A stretch of DNA of 64,000 nt from Pelagicoccus albus (GCF_014230145.1 NZ_JACHVC010000001.1:1-64000); one strand, 5' to 3'. Shown: positions 33,962 to 43,495, counted from the stretch's first letter. Notes: generated from the letters alone by a model not told the origin. Made by a program: numbers and translations.

Positions 33962-36900
33962 TTAGAACTTGAAGGTATTGGTCAACTGCCAGGTCATGCC
34001 CTCGACGATGCGCATCGCTGCGGCGGTACCGTCGGGATTGGCGCTGATGGCGACCAAGTGAGGGTTTTCTCCGATGTTTTTCATGTTCAGCTGAATGCTC
34101 CAATCGAAGTTCTCGAACGGTTTCGAGTAGCCGACCCAAGCGTCGAAGGCGCTTTCCTCTTCGCCGTAGAATGGCTGGTCGACGTCCAAGCGATGCTCGG
34201 TCAGGCCAGTCGCTTCGTCGTAGATTTCAGCCAAGCCGTAACCCAGGATTTGAGCATCTGCCCAGCGGTAGGCCATCCCGACCTTTGCCCCTTTCATGCG
34301 ACCTTCCGTGAAGTCGTAGTTTTGCACGAGACTGAACTTCCAAGGACGGATTTCCGCGGCTTGCGATCCATCCTGATCCAGCTGGAAGAGGTAGGCTGCA
34401 TAGACGTTGGTATTGAAGTACTCGCGGATGGTCTTGTCGCCCGCCCACCAGAGACGAAGGTCGCCGGCCGCGGTGTTGTTGAAGCGGTCGTAGACGTCCT
34501 CGATGTAGGAGATGAAGGCCGCATCCAAGTTAGTGCGAGTGGCAGTGGTCTTGGACATATTGAAGCTCACGTTCCAGTTGTCGGTGGGACGCGCGGTCAT
34601 CTCCAACTCGAAGCCTTTCGATTCCGTATCCACGGTTGCGACTGGATAGAGCCCGCCGATCTTGCCCGCTCCTGCGGCTTGCAGAGCTCCGACACCGTTG
34701 TAGACGCTCCAGTCTCCCATGCCGGTTGCGTAATCGCCCGCTTGGATGGCCGCGACGTCCACATCAATCCCATAGGCATCGTACCAGGCTTGGCTTTGCA
34801 TGCTGGCGATCCAGGCGGCGGAGGCTTCCTGCTGGGCGATGGTTGACTCGCTGGTCAAGTAAGCCTCGCTGGTTGGGTCTGCGTAAGTGTCCCAGTCCCA
34901 GCCACCATCGACGTAGGCCCAGTTCCAGTACCACTCCAGTCCGCTTGCTTCACCTAGGTTTCCAAGGTTGTTGGTAACCGCGGAAGCTGTACCCCAGCCC
35001 TCTAGCAAGTAGAGATAGTAGGTGTTGGATCCCAAGGTGCTGGAAGCGGAGTCGCCACTCAGGTTGGCATTGAAGACCTTGGTTTTGTACCAGTTGGCCC
35101 GCATGGATAGACGTCCGTTGGCAGTCTCCATCACGAAGCCGTAGTCTTCCGACTCGCCCTGCGAGTTAGGCAGCAGGCTGCCGTCGAAGCCGACGCGTTG
35201 CTCGGTGTTGAAGTTGCTGGAGTTGTTGTAGGTTAGGCTCAAGTCCGTGCCCCAAGGAAGGGAGTTGCGGAAGCTGTCTGGCATATGAACGACGACGCCG
35301 TAGCTTCGTGTATCGCCTTCGCTGACCAAGTAGACAGGAGTATCCCCATCGCTGGAAGTGTAGTCCATCTGAGCTACACTGTATTCGCCAAGGGGGGCGT
35401 TCGCGCTTTGTGTAGTGACTTTATCATGACGCCACGAAAAGACGGGTACGATCATGTTGTCGAGCATGTGCCCCTGCCAGGTGAAACCGTATGAGTCGAT
35501 GGTCTTGTCGGTCTTGCTGCCATTGGTGTAGAGCTGGTCGATGTCTCCATTGTCCGCGCTCAGGATGTCCACTTCGGTGGTGGTCCAGCCGACGTAGTTC
35601 TCCGGGTTTTCCGATTGGGTGGAATCTGGGTTGTCCGCGTCGGTTGGGTTTTCCCAGTAGGCGGCGGGATCGACGTAGTCCGATGCAGTGGGATCGAGCG
35701 ACCATTTCCAAGTCGAGTCGAAGTAGGTGACTGTGGTGGAAGTCGGAATGGTGATCGTATCCGTGAGGTAGGACAACTGACCAGAGGCGGAGTCGAGCTC
35801 GCTCAAGTCGTCGCTCAAGTAGTAGATCCAATCGATCTGGCGGGCTCCGTCTGAGATGGAGGTTGATAGGCCTTGCATTTCAGCCCATTCCGGATCCGTC
35901 GCGTAAAGCACGTAGCTGCGGGAGTCGGTGAACTTTTCGCTACGCTCCCAAAGGCCGGTGATGTTGTGGTATCCAAGAAAGTCCGACAGGGCGGAGTCTT
36001 CCATGAACTCGGTGAAATCGATTTCCCCAGCAGCGGTGAAACGCAGACTATCACGAATGATATGGTTGGTCGAATTTCCGTAGTGGGAGGAACTGCCGAT
36101 GTAGGCTTGGCCAACTCCTTCATTCTCTACCGCAAGGTCAGTGTAAGCAGCGGGGTACTCGGCGGTGTAGGCGTTGATGTCCACGCTGATGTAAGGAGAG
36201 GAACCCAGGAAGATGCCCTGCTGGCCGTTTTGGTAGTCCTGATGGTCGTAGTCCAAACGGAATGCCAAGCGATTGTTGAAGAAGCTTTGAGTGAAGGATG
36301 CGTTGTAGCTTTCCCACTCTTGCCACTCCTTCTTGTTGTTGCCGTCGATCAGGTGATTGTAGAAATCGAATACAGAGGCATCGGTGAGGCTGACGTCTTT
36401 GTAGACGTTGTAAATCGCTCCATCTAGGTCGGCTGATATGGAATATTGGTTGTATCCAGCGATACCGATGTTTCTACCGAAGGGAATGCCGCCGATGCTT
36501 GCGTCAACCGTACCATCGGTCCCGATGCCTTGGAGCGTCGATGCATTGGATTGGATAACCTTGTAGGCTTCGGTGCTTTGGTCGTACCAGAAAACTGGAT
36601 TCGAGCTGCCGAGGCGGGCCATGTAGTAGTCGACCCAGCTATTCCATTCGCCTGTATCGTTGTCAGGGACCACTGTATCCCAGGCTTCGTACATATCCCA
36701 TGATTGTTGGGCGATCGCGTCCTCGTCGAAGTAGGCGGAAATCTTGTCGATGGGAGCCAAGGTGCGAGGACGGTTTGACTGGATGTCGCCGTGTTCGAAA
36801 TTGGCGGTGATGATCGTTTGAGCTCCGTCTGCCTTGAACAGGTTCGGCTGGTAACGGATAGCCGCGTAGAAACGGTTGTCGTTGTTGTAAGCCTCCTCTT

Positions 36901-37633
36901 GACGGTAGTTAGTATCGTCGTCCAAGGCCGCAACTCGGACCGCGAGCACGTCTTCCAGCACAACCGTATTTACGTTGAGGCTATTGCGGAAGGAACCGAA
37001 CCCATCGACCCGGTTCTCGTAGGTCTTTTCGTCGCCGGAAAGGGAGGCTGTTTGTAGGCCGGCGTTGATGATCCCCGCTGGGCTGCCCACCCCGAAAAGA
37101 ATGGAATTTGGACCCCGCTGCAGGTCGACGCGATCAACGATGTATCCATCCCAAGGAATTTCACTCTGGAAGTAGTCTCTTGTGTTGTCAGCGGAATCCA
37201 ATCCGCGGACGCGCGTGTTGTTACTTGGACGGAGGAGGGCTGCCGTTTCGGAGATTCCGTTGGCATTTCCCATCCCGCCGAAGTTTCCGTTGAGCCCGCC
37301 GACTTCCGTATTCGCGGTGTAGACCAGCAGGTCTTCCGTATTTTTGGATCCGGTGTCCTCAAGGAAATCCTTGGTGACAACACTAATGGAGGAGGCGATA
37401 TCTCTTAGGTCGGTTCGAATGCGGGTACCTGCCAGAGTGGTAGTGGCCTGGTAGCCCTGTTCGCTATCCGCCGTAACTTCGAAGGGACTGAGTTCGAAGA
37501 TCTCTTCCGGATCTTCCTCATCCTCCTCTTGGGCGTAGGACACGCGGGCTAGCAATGCCGATACGCCTAGGGTCGCGTACAGGCAGGTTCTCAATAGGTA
37601 ACCTGTTCCCTTGGGTGGGGTGGTTTTAGTCAT
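33962..37633 (-). CDS. TonB-dependent outer membrane receptor
   Basis: Outer-membrane transporter of 1223 aa. It has a signal peptide (about residues 1-34, ending SYAQ), an acidic segment, then the plug with FELSPFEVTADSEQGY and TTLAGTRIRTDLRDIASSISVVT, the standard Opitutae-type plug opening. A large beta-barrel ends in the terminal Phe (NTFKF). At over 1200 aa it is longer than enteric receptors but normal for this group, where such proteins import oligosaccharides or related compounds. It lies 164 bases upstream of a GH10 xylanase on the same strand, with a terminator between them. A 22-bp perfect palindrome lies 118 bases before the start. Confidence 0.92.
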   Translation of the reverse strand: MTKTTPPKGTGYLLRTCLYATLGVSALLARVSYAQEEDEEDPEEIFELSPFEVTADSEQGYQATTTLAGTRIRTDLRDIASSISVVTKDFLEDTGSKNTEDLLVYTANTEVGGLNGNFGGMGNANGISETAALLRPSNNTRVRGLDSADNTRDYFQSEIPWDGYIVDRVDLQRGPNSILFGVGSPAGIINAGLQTASLSGDEKTYENRVDGFGSFRNSLNVNTVVLEDVLAVRVAALDDDTNYRQEEAYNNDNRFYAAIRYQPNLFKADGAQTIITANFEHGDIQSNRPRTLAPIDKISAYFDEDAIAQQSWDMYEAWDTVVPDNDTGEWNSWVDYYMARLGSSNPVFWYDQSTEAYKVIQSNASTLQGIGTDGTVDASIGGIPFGRNIGIAGYNQYSISADLDGAIYNVYKDVSLTDASVFDFYNHLIDGNNKKEWQEWESYNASFTQSFFNNRLAFRLDYDHQDYQNGQQGIFLGSSPYISVDINAYTAEYPAAYTDLAVENEGVGQAYIGSSSHYGNSTNHIIRDSLRFTAAGEIDFTEFMEDSALSDFLGYHNITGLWERSEKFTDSRSYVLYATDPEWAEMQGLSTSISDGARQIDWIYYLSDDLSELDSASGQLSYLTDTITIPTSTTVTYFDSTWKWSLDPTASDYVDPAAYWENPTDADNPDSTQSENPENYVGWTTTEVDILSADNGDIDQLYTNGSKTDKTIDSYGFTWQGHMLDNMIVPVFSWRHDKVTTQSANAPLGEYSVAQMDYTSSDGDTPVYLVSEGDTRSYGVVVHMPDSFRNSLPWGTDLSLTYNNSSNFNTEQRVGFDGSLLPNSQGESEDYGFVMETANGRLSMRANWYKTKVFNANLSGDSASSTLGSNTYYLYLLEGWGTASAVTNNLGNLGEASGLEWYWNWAYVDGGWDWDTYADPTSEAYLTSESTIAQQEASAAWIASMQSQAWYDAYGIDVDVAAIQAGDYATGMGDWSVYNGVGALQAAGAGKIGGLYPVATVDTESKGFELEMTARPTDNWNVSFNMSKTTATRTNLDAAFISYIEDVYDRFNNTAAGDLRLWWAGDKTIREYFNTNVYAAYLFQLDQDGSQAAEIRPWKFSLVQNYDFTEGRMKGAKVGMAYRWADAQILGYGLAEIYDEATGLTEHRLDVDQPFYGEEESAFDAWVGYSKPFENFDWSIQLNMKNIGENPHLVAISANPDGTAAAMRIVEGMTWQLTNTFKF

Positions 37634-37750
37634 CTTATAGTGTGTGTTTGGTAGGGGGAAATTCTAGCTTCGCGATCGTTGGGGCCGTGGGGCGGATAGG
37701 GTATCGCGCTTTTCGTTTACGGCGCTTAGATGCAGTTTGGATACTACTTT

Positions 37751-37772
37751 TCCATTACATTAATGTAATGGA
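37751..37772. promoter_or_regulatory. 22-bp perfect palindrome upstream of TonB receptor
   Basis: Arm TCCATTACATT is followed directly by its exact reverse complement, with no spacer, 118 bases before the receptor start codon. Length and symmetry fit a dimeric repressor or activator site. Confidence 0.65.
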
Positions 37773-37863
37773 TTTAATCGTTCTTTCTGATGAGCGTATC
37801 CGATGTTTGGATATGGGGATTAAAGGGGTTAAAAACGGGTTGAACAGGGGTCGATTTAGGGTG

Positions 37864-37892
37864 CAAAAAACGCGAACCCAGATGGGTTCGCG
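37864..37892 (-). terminator. Rho-independent terminator
   Basis: Perfect 10-bp stem CGCGAACCCA / TGGGTTCGCG with a 2-base spacer and six T on the minus strand, 30 bases after the hybrid kinase gene. Confidence 0.92.
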
Positions 37893-37921
37893 TCGAGGAA
37901 GTTAAATTCTTTTTGAATCCG

Positions 37922-40303
37922 CTATTTCTTGGCCGCGATTTCGGCAAGCTTGCGGTTCAGCACATCCAAGGGGACTGGCTTTCCAAGTACCTCGTCAACA
38001 CACTCCGGCATTTCTCCAGAGTCTTTGATAAGGTCTCCGAATCCAGTGATCATGAACACCGGTGTAGTGGGGGCGATCTTCTTGATGGCGGCTGCGAGCT
38101 GGTCTCCACTCATTAGCGGCATGGCTCGGTCGGTGATGACCAGGTCGTATTCCTTGTGGCGGAACGATTCCAAGGCACTGTTCGGATCTCCGAAGACGTC
38201 GACAGTGTGTCCGCCGCTGGCCAACAATTCAGAAATGACTTCGAGGAGGACCTCTTCGTCGTCAACCAGCATGATGCGCAAGGAACGCATCTCTCCGGAT
38301 TCGTCGAGATCGATTTCCTCTTTGTATTCCTGTTTGACGGCAGGGAACTCCATGATGATGCGGGTGCCGACACCTTCTTCCGATTCGATGTTGAAGGTAC
38401 CATGGTGACGTTGAACGACGCCAAACACGATGGAGAGACCCAGTCCCGTGCCCAGTTTTCCCTTGGTGGTGTAGAAAGGTTCGAGACACTTGGTTCGTGT
38501 TTCCTCGTTCATCCCAGTGCCAGTATCGGAAATTACGATACGAACGCTACCATCTTGGTCAGAAACGCTGATGTTGATGGCTCCGTTTTTCTGCATGGCG
38601 TCGACGGCGTTGATGATCAGGTTGGTGAAAACCTGACGCAGTTCCGGCTCGTTACCCATGATGGGGCGTCCGGAAGACATGCTCATCTGGAAGTCGATAT
38701 TCACACCGCGTGCTTCCGCCTGGTTTTTCCAGCGATGGCGGGTGAGTTCCTTCACCTGCCAGAGTAGTTCATCCGGTAGGATTTGGATGAATTCTTCGGG
38801 GCTGTTCTGGGAGCGATAAAACTCTCTTAAGCGACTGACTACTGCGGCCCCGTCCTGAGCGGCGACCTGGATTTTTTTCAAATAGGAAGTCAGCTTGCCC
38901 TTGTCCTGCATCGTTTTGGGAACGGTGAGGAGCAGTTCGGAGAAACCGAGAATAGGCGCTAGCAGGTTGTTAAAATCATGAGCGATACCAGAAGCCATCT
39001 GCCCTAGTACGCGCAAACTTTCCTGCTGGATTAGGTTTTTTTGGGTTTCCTTGAGGTTCGCTAGAGCGTCGTTTAGCTCGACGTTCTTCTTGGCTAGCTC
39101 GTTGGAGACGTTTCGCACTTCGGTGGCGTCTTCCAGAATGACAGCGAAATAATCAGCTTCCCCGGATTCGTTACGAAGGGGAGTAAGGTAGGCGTTGGCC
39201 CAGAAGGAGTCACCGTTTTTTCGATACAAAAGCAGGTTGCAAGTATGCTCTTCCTGATTCTGTAGACATTCCTCAATATCCAGAATCGCTTGGGCGTTGG
39301 TCTGCGGTCCGTGCAGTTGGGCGAGAGAGGAGCCAGCCACGCGTGAATAGCGGTAACCAGTCATATGCTCGAAGGCCCGATTGGCGTAGCAGATTCGCAT
39401 GCTGGAGCCTACTCGCATGAGCAGGAGCACGGATTCATTAACCAGTTCCACGCTTGTCTTGAGCAGGTCCATGGCTGGGTTTCCACCTTCGACCGTCATG
39501 TTCTTTCCTTCGATGACCAGCTTGTCTTGCCCTAAGTCACGTCTCGCCGACAGCAGAACGGATTTGGTGGTGCCGGACTCCGATCTGAAGCGAAGGATGC
39601 AGGACTTCACGTAATTGTCTTGCTGCGTTTCCAGGAGCAGCTTCTCCAAACGCTCCGCGTCTGCACGATCGACGATTTCCCTAAGGTTGAGCTTTGGAAG
39701 TTGATCGATGGAAATGCCTAGTAGCTCAGCCCAAGAGTTGGATGCTTTGACGAAGCTTCCATCGAACTCATGAGTGGAGTTTAGGTTTAGGTTAACCGGA
39801 AAGACCTTGCCTGCGGCAGGGGTGTCTATGGCCGGTACGGCCTTAAGAACGATACGGGTCTTTGCCGGTTCGGAAGAGATAAAGAGAGGGAAGGCTTTCA
39901 AGAGAAGCCCTCTTGCCGAGTTGGTTGGACTGCTGAGGTTTACTCTAAAATCTTGTCCGGAGCTAGATGGGTCTAGATTGACAAGCCAGCTTTTGAGGGC
40001 GGGAGCGTCGGAGACCAGGAGGGCTAGGTTGGCGTGTCTGCTTTGCCCTGTGCTGAGACCCCAGATCTTTTCGCAATTGGAATCAGTCTCAATGAATGAA
40101 AGGTGACCGTCGTGCAGCGAGTAGGCGGTATTTTCGCCCGGGGTGCTCAGCTTAGCGAAAAAGGACCAGTCCAGACCCAAGCCCGAACAGGGATCCGACT
40201 TCGTCTCTTCTGGCAGTCTGTTGCCGCTCTTCTTCTCGGATAGGGCGTCGTGGCCCGATTCGATGCGGCTTTTGGTATTGTTCTTATTGCTCTCGCTAAG
40301 CAT
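37922..40303 (-). CDS. PAS-domain hybrid histidine kinase with C-terminal receiver
   Basis: Cytoplasmic signalling kinase of 793 aa. The first ~280 aa contain poorly conserved PAS-like regions, and a clear PAS domain follows (MRICYANRAFEHMTGYRYS to SFWANAYLTPLRNESGEADYFAVILEDATEV). The HisKA helix is MASGIAHDFNNLLAPILGF with phosphorylated His at 442. HATPase boxes are FTNLIINAVDAMQ, DTGTGM and GTGLGLSIV. The C-terminal receiver domain has phospho-acceptor D725 (LVITDRAMP). No membrane helix is seen. It is probably read with, or just after, the response regulator encoded upstream at 40484-41122 on the same strand. The layout suggests a phosphorelay. Confidence 0.93.
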   Translation of the reverse strand: MLSESNKNNTKSRIESGHDALSEKKSGNRLPEETKSDPCSGLGLDWSFFAKLSTPGENTAYSLHDGHLSFIETDSNCEKIWGLSTGQSRHANLALLVSDAPALKSWLVNLDPSSSGQDFRVNLSSPTNSARGLLLKAFPLFISSEPAKTRIVLKAVPAIDTPAAGKVFPVNLNLNSTHEFDGSFVKASNSWAELLGISIDQLPKLNLREIVDRADAERLEKLLLETQQDNYVKSCILRFRSESGTTKSVLLSARRDLGQDKLVIEGKNMTVEGGNPAMDLLKTSVELVNESVLLLMRVGSSMRICYANRAFEHMTGYRYSRVAGSSLAQLHGPQTNAQAILDIEECLQNQEEHTCNLLLYRKNGDSFWANAYLTPLRNESGEADYFAVILEDATEVRNVSNELAKKNVELNDALANLKETQKNLIQQESLRVLGQMASGIAHDFNNLLAPILGFSELLLTVPKTMQDKGKLTSYLKKIQVAAQDGAAVVSRLREFYRSQNSPEEFIQILPDELLWQVKELTRHRWKNQAEARGVNIDFQMSMSSGRPIMGNEPELRQVFTNLIINAVDAMQKNGAINISVSDQDGSVRIVISDTGTGMNEETRTKCLEPFYTTKGKLGTGLGLSIVFGVVQRHHGTFNIESEEGVGTRIIMEFPAVKQEYKEEIDLDESGEMRSLRIMLVDDEEVLLEVISELLASGGHTVDVFGDPNSALESFRHKEYDLVITDRAMPLMSGDQLAAAIKKIAPTTPVFMITGFGDLIKDSGEMPECVDEVLGKPVPLDVLNRKLAEIAAKK

Positions 40304-40483
40304 GCGGTCCGTCCTTGGAAAGCGCTTGTGGTGTTTTGGGGAGGGCTAAATCCTTTTAGCCCTTTGCCGCGGTCGGAGTTTTTCCGGACGCGGCTTGGAA
40401 GGTTCATCGGACGGAGGCGTTGGAGCTCTCCGTTCGCTGATGCATTTGTGGAATAGGTTTTTCTTGCGTATCTTCGCGCTCGA

Positions 40484-41122
40484 TTAGGCGAGCGAGATGA
40501 GCTCGTGCTTGATGGCGTAGCGGGTTAGGGCTGCCACGTCATGGAGGTTGAGCTTACGCATGATGTTCGTGCGGTGGTTGTCCACGGTGCGAACTGAGAT
40601 ATTCAAACGAGACGCGATCTCCTTGGTGGAGAAGGACTCGGCTACGAGCTGCAGGATCTGCTTCTCGCGGTCTGAAAGGGGGATTTCGCTGGAAGCTGCA
40701 TCTGGGTTGAGAATGAGCGAGCGCATGACGCTTGCCATTTTTGGCCCGATGAAAGTGCCTCCGCCAGAGATGATATCGAGAGCCTTTTTGAACTCGTCGA
40801 ATCCGTCCATCTTATCGACGTATCCCTGAGCTCCGGCTGACAGCAGTTCACGAATGTTCGCCGAGCTCGCTCTTCCTGAGAATACGAGGACTTTGACACC
40901 GGGAACGTGAAGGGTGAGGCCACGCAGGACTTCTGTCCCGCTGAGTTCAGGAAGGCCGACGTCGAGGATAACAGTCTCGGGTTTTAGCTTGATGCACCCT
41001 TGCAATCCTTCTTCTCCGGTTCCGAACGAGCCCACTATCTCATAGCCTGGAAGCATTGAGATGAACTCAGAAACCATTTCTCGGATTGCTGTTTGATCTT
41101 CGATTATAACGACGCTTTTCAT
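40484..41122 (-). CDS. NarL/LuxR-family response regulator
   Basis: Cytoplasmic regulator of 212 aa. The receiver has phospho-acceptor D54 in VILDVGLPEL, and Lys in YVDKMDGF. The LuxR-type helix-turn-helix is at the C-terminus (PLSDREKQILQLVAESFSTKEIASRLNISVRTVDNHRTNIMRKL). It is a plausible partner of the hybrid kinase encoded 180 bases downstream. A good AAGGA stands before the ATG. Confidence 0.95.
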   Translation of the reverse strand: MKSVVIIEDQTAIREMVSEFISMLPGYEIVGSFGTGEEGLQGCIKLKPETVILDVGLPELSGTEVLRGLTLHVPGVKVLVFSGRASSANIRELLSAGAQGYVDKMDGFDEFKKALDIISGGGTFIGPKMASVMRSLILNPDAASSEIPLSDREKQILQLVAESFSTKEIASRLNISVRTVDNHRTNIMRKLNLHDVAALTRYAIKHELISLA

Positions 41123-41396
41123 GTTAGTGATTTCCTTTTGCTCCCTTGAGTTACGGACTTGGGAACCTTTTCTTAAGCGTCAATCCGCAGTATCCTCGAT
41201 GAACTAGGCTATTTCGGCGCCCTCTCATGTGGATCGAGCGGTGGGGTTTCTAGCTGACTCGTTTGACCGCGGCGTGTGGCCCCGTGCTTAGTAAACCGCA
41301 GGAGGGTACGGTTTTTAGGCAGTCGTCCAGCTAGGGGAGGAGCCAGCGGTGAGAGGCCTTCTTTTCAGGGTATCGGGGTACTGTGAATATTTTGTG
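41123..41396. other. Gene-free leader of the response regulator
   Basis: No open reading frame, tRNA or known riboswitch pattern was found. The interval is GC-rich (GAGGGCGCC, CACCGCTCG) and probably holds the promoter of the response regulator and kinase genes. The MamK-like gene ends on the other side of a terminator. Confidence 0.4.
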
Positions 41397-41431
41397 TAAA
41401 AAAAAGACGGGCCCTGGTTTCCCAGAGCCCG
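41397..41431 (-). terminator. Rho-independent terminator
   Basis: On the minus strand CGGGCTCTGG / CCAGGGCCCG form a stem with one G-T mismatch, followed by eight T, 70 bases after the MamK-like gene. Confidence 0.88.
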
Positions 41432-41501
41432 CCATCCTATTCCTGCACCACAAAAAGTGAGTGGGGCGGTATTCCTACTACCTGTCTATTACCTGAAAAT
41501 T

Positions 41502-42620
41502 CTATCGGAGAAGGGTTTGCCATTGGCGCTCTTTCGCTTGGAAAGCCGCTTTGATGGCGCCGCCCGCCACGCGAGTCTTGTAGTCTTCTCCAATGCTGGT
41601 GACCTTGCAGCCTTCGAAGCCTTCTTCGGTGAGAAGCTTCTGTAGGGCTGCGTCGAGTCCCTTGATCATGCTGCCACCACCGGTGATGATGATGTTTTGC
41701 AGGAGATCTGGGATGCTGTCTGGGTCGGCCTTGATGATAAGAGCGCGAACTGCTTCGAAGATCTTCTTGAGCAGGGTGTCGCAAGCGGAACCGACTGCGT
41801 CGGCCACTTCGAGCTGCTTTATCTTACCGCTGATCATGACCGGATGAGTAGCCTGCTGGGTGTTGCCCTGCACGAAGGAGTGCTTCTCCTTGATCTCGCG
41901 GCACTTGGCGATGGAGATCTGGCTATCTGGGTACTTGTTGATCAAAGAGTCTTGGATGGCTTCGTCGACGGCGTCTCCCGCGAAAGCGAAGGAGATTTGG
42001 TCCTCTGCGGATGGGTAGTACCCTTGGATGAGACAAACGTCGGTGGAACCTGCTCCGATGTCGACGAAGAGGGAGTTGCAGACAGGGTCTACGTACTCGC
42101 TCTTGACGAGCTCGGCTTCTTCTCGGCTGCCGAGAGCGGCGAGGAATGGTTCTGGGATAAGGATTACCTTGTCGAAGATGCCTGTTACCGCGAGGCGAGT
42201 GTTTTCGCGAGCGGCTGAGTCAGCGTTGGCAGGCATGCCGATCACTGCGCGGGCTTCCGCGTCGGGGGAGATGCCAGCGGTTTCCTTGAGGTGTACGAGA
42301 AAGTCGCGAGCTGCGTCCATGTCGGCGATGATGCCGTCGCGGAGCGGTTGAATGAGATTGAGGTGTAGCTTGTACTTGAGGGCGAGTTGGCCGAACAAGG
42401 TGGTGGCGTCGCCTGGGATGATGCCTGGCAGGATGCCTTCCGTAGTGTATCCCACGATGGAGGGGATCAGTTCGGAGCTGACAACTTTGCCGGTGGTTGG
42501 CTTTGCTACTTGGATGCAGGTCTGGTTGGTGCCGAGGTCGAGCCCGACAAGAAGCAGTTCATTCGTGTTCTGCTTCGCTTTCGCTTTTTTTGGTGCGGAT
42601 TTGGATGTGGTGATACTCAT
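41502..42620 (-). CDS. MamK-like actin
   Basis: Filament-forming ATPase of the actin fold, 372 aa. Phosphate loop 1 is VGLDLGTNQT (25-34), phosphate loop 2 VDIGAGSTDVC (186-196), and the adenosine motif IITGGGSMIKG (311-321). From memory it is strikingly close to magnetosome MamK, more than to ParM or MreB: SIVGY (54-58), AVIGMPANA (125-133), the IPEPF position (155-159) with Glu157 at the place of MamK's hydrolytic Glu, and YPSAEDQISFAFAGDAVDEAI (202-222) followed by KYPDSQIS and KEKHSFV. No mam gene lies nearby. It lies 55 bases after an unknown gene on the same strand and ends at a strong terminator. Confidence 0.85.
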   Translation of the reverse strand: MSITTSKSAPKKAKAKQNTNELLLVGLDLGTNQTCIQVAKPTTGKVVSSELIPSIVGYTTEGILPGIIPGDATTLFGQLALKYKLHLNLIQPLRDGIIADMDAARDFLVHLKETAGISPDAEARAVIGMPANADSAARENTRLAVTGIFDKVILIPEPFLAALGSREEAELVKSEYVDPVCNSLFVDIGAGSTDVCLIQGYYPSAEDQISFAFAGDAVDEAIQDSLINKYPDSQISIAKCREIKEKHSFVQGNTQQATHPVMISGKIKQLEVADAVGSACDTLLKKIFEAVRALIIKADPDSIPDLLQNIIITGGGSMIKGLDAALQKLLTEEGFEGCKVTSIGEDYKTRVAGGAIKAAFQAKERQWQTLLR

Positions 42621-42675
42621 TTTGGGTGGTCAGTTAGATTTCGTTTAGATGATGCAGGTATCGTCTGCTGAGGCA

Positions 42676-43278
42676 TTATCCTTTAAGGATAGGGTCTATT
42701 TGCGCGTCGTTCATGCCTTCGACGATTTCGTTTAGTGAGAGTATTTCGTCGGCGAGAGCCTCGGAGTCGGCAGCTTGCAGGGCGTCGATCATGTCGCTGA
42801 CATCGCCGAGCTTTATGCGGCGTCCGCCGGTATTGAAGTCGGCGGGCGGTTTAGGATCCTTCTCCACGTAGGAGGGGCGCACCCAGGATCCGGACATTTC
42901 GTTTTGGCGTTTCGCTTTCTCTTGCTCCAGCTTGGCGACGTAGAGGGAGCGGTACTTGGCGGCGATGCGTTCCTCGACTTGGGGGATGATGCGCTTGACC
43001 AAGGTTTCCTTGAAGAGCTTCTGCAGCTTGTGCCCTTGGTCTACGATGCTTTGCTCCCGAGTGAACATGTCGCGCAAGTCCGCCTTGGCATCCTCTTTCA
43101 AGCCGGTGGGGAGCATCTGCATCCACTGCTTTATGAGAGGAGGGAGTTCTTCCTTGATGATGCGACGCGACTCCCACTCCTTACCGTCACGGTGGAGAAT
43201 GCAGGCTACGCGGAAACGGCCTACTATGGCGTCCCATCGGTCCTGTGCGCGGTTTGTCACTTTCATCGAGGCGATCAT
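42676..43278 (-). CDS. Hypothetical partner of the MamK-like actin
   Basis: Protein of 200 aa with no family I recognise. It is highly charged and mainly helical. Residues ~60-130 (DLRDMFTREQSIVDQGHKLQ, KRIIPQVEERIAAKYRSLY, KLEQEKAKRQNE) could form a coiled coil. A Pro-rich link follows (DPKPPADF), and then a short acidic C-terminal segment (VSDMIDALQAADSEALADEI). There is no signal peptide or membrane helix. It comes first in the two-gene unit with the MamK-like actin, so a filament adaptor or nucleation factor is an inference from position only. The start may be at 43278 or at a second ATG at 43266; neither has a strong ribosome site. Confidence 0.75.
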   Translation of the reverse strand: MIASMKVTNRAQDRWDAIVGRFRVACILHRDGKEWESRRIIKEELPPLIKQWMQMLPTGLKEDAKADLRDMFTREQSIVDQGHKLQKLFKETLVKRIIPQVEERIAAKYRSLYVAKLEQEKAKRQNEMSGSWVRPSYVEKDPKPPADFNTGGRRIKLGDVSDMIDALQAADSEALADEILSLNEIVEGMNDAQIDPILKG

Positions 43279-43446
43279 TTTAATTACGTCGCCAAACTTA
43301 GCGTCTCGTGTGCCAAAAGCACTAAGTCATTGATGGACAATGTTTAATAATTTTAAGGAAAAAGCTGCCTCCTTAGATACCGGCAGATTATCCCTAGTCG
43401 CCCCGCTCGGGGGTACTTTTTGCCTAGGGTTTATGGGGAGCTGGGC

Positions 43447-43471
43447 CCAAGAGTTCCCAGCCAACTCTTGG
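43447..43471. other. Competing stem-loops between yceH and the actin operon
   Basis: CCAAGAGTT (43447-43455) pairs perfectly with AACTCTTGG (43463-43471). Overlapping it, GCTGGG (just upstream) can pair with CCCAGC (43456-43461). The two structures exclude each other. No T run follows on the minus strand, so it is not a simple terminator. Between 43279 and 43446 nothing else was found apart from a CCCCGCTCGGGG hairpin near 43404. Confidence 0.3.
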
Positions 43472-43495
43472 CTAGGCCTCGCAAACGGCCCGCGT

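Noticed and set aside
33956-34846. 296-aa plus frame opposite the TonB receptor
   Set aside because: Antisense shadow. The receptor is the clear gene.
41502-42620. Magnetosome gene island
   Set aside because: Only a MamK-like gene is present; no mamA, mamB, mamM, mamE, mamO, mamP or mamQ homologues were recognised around it.
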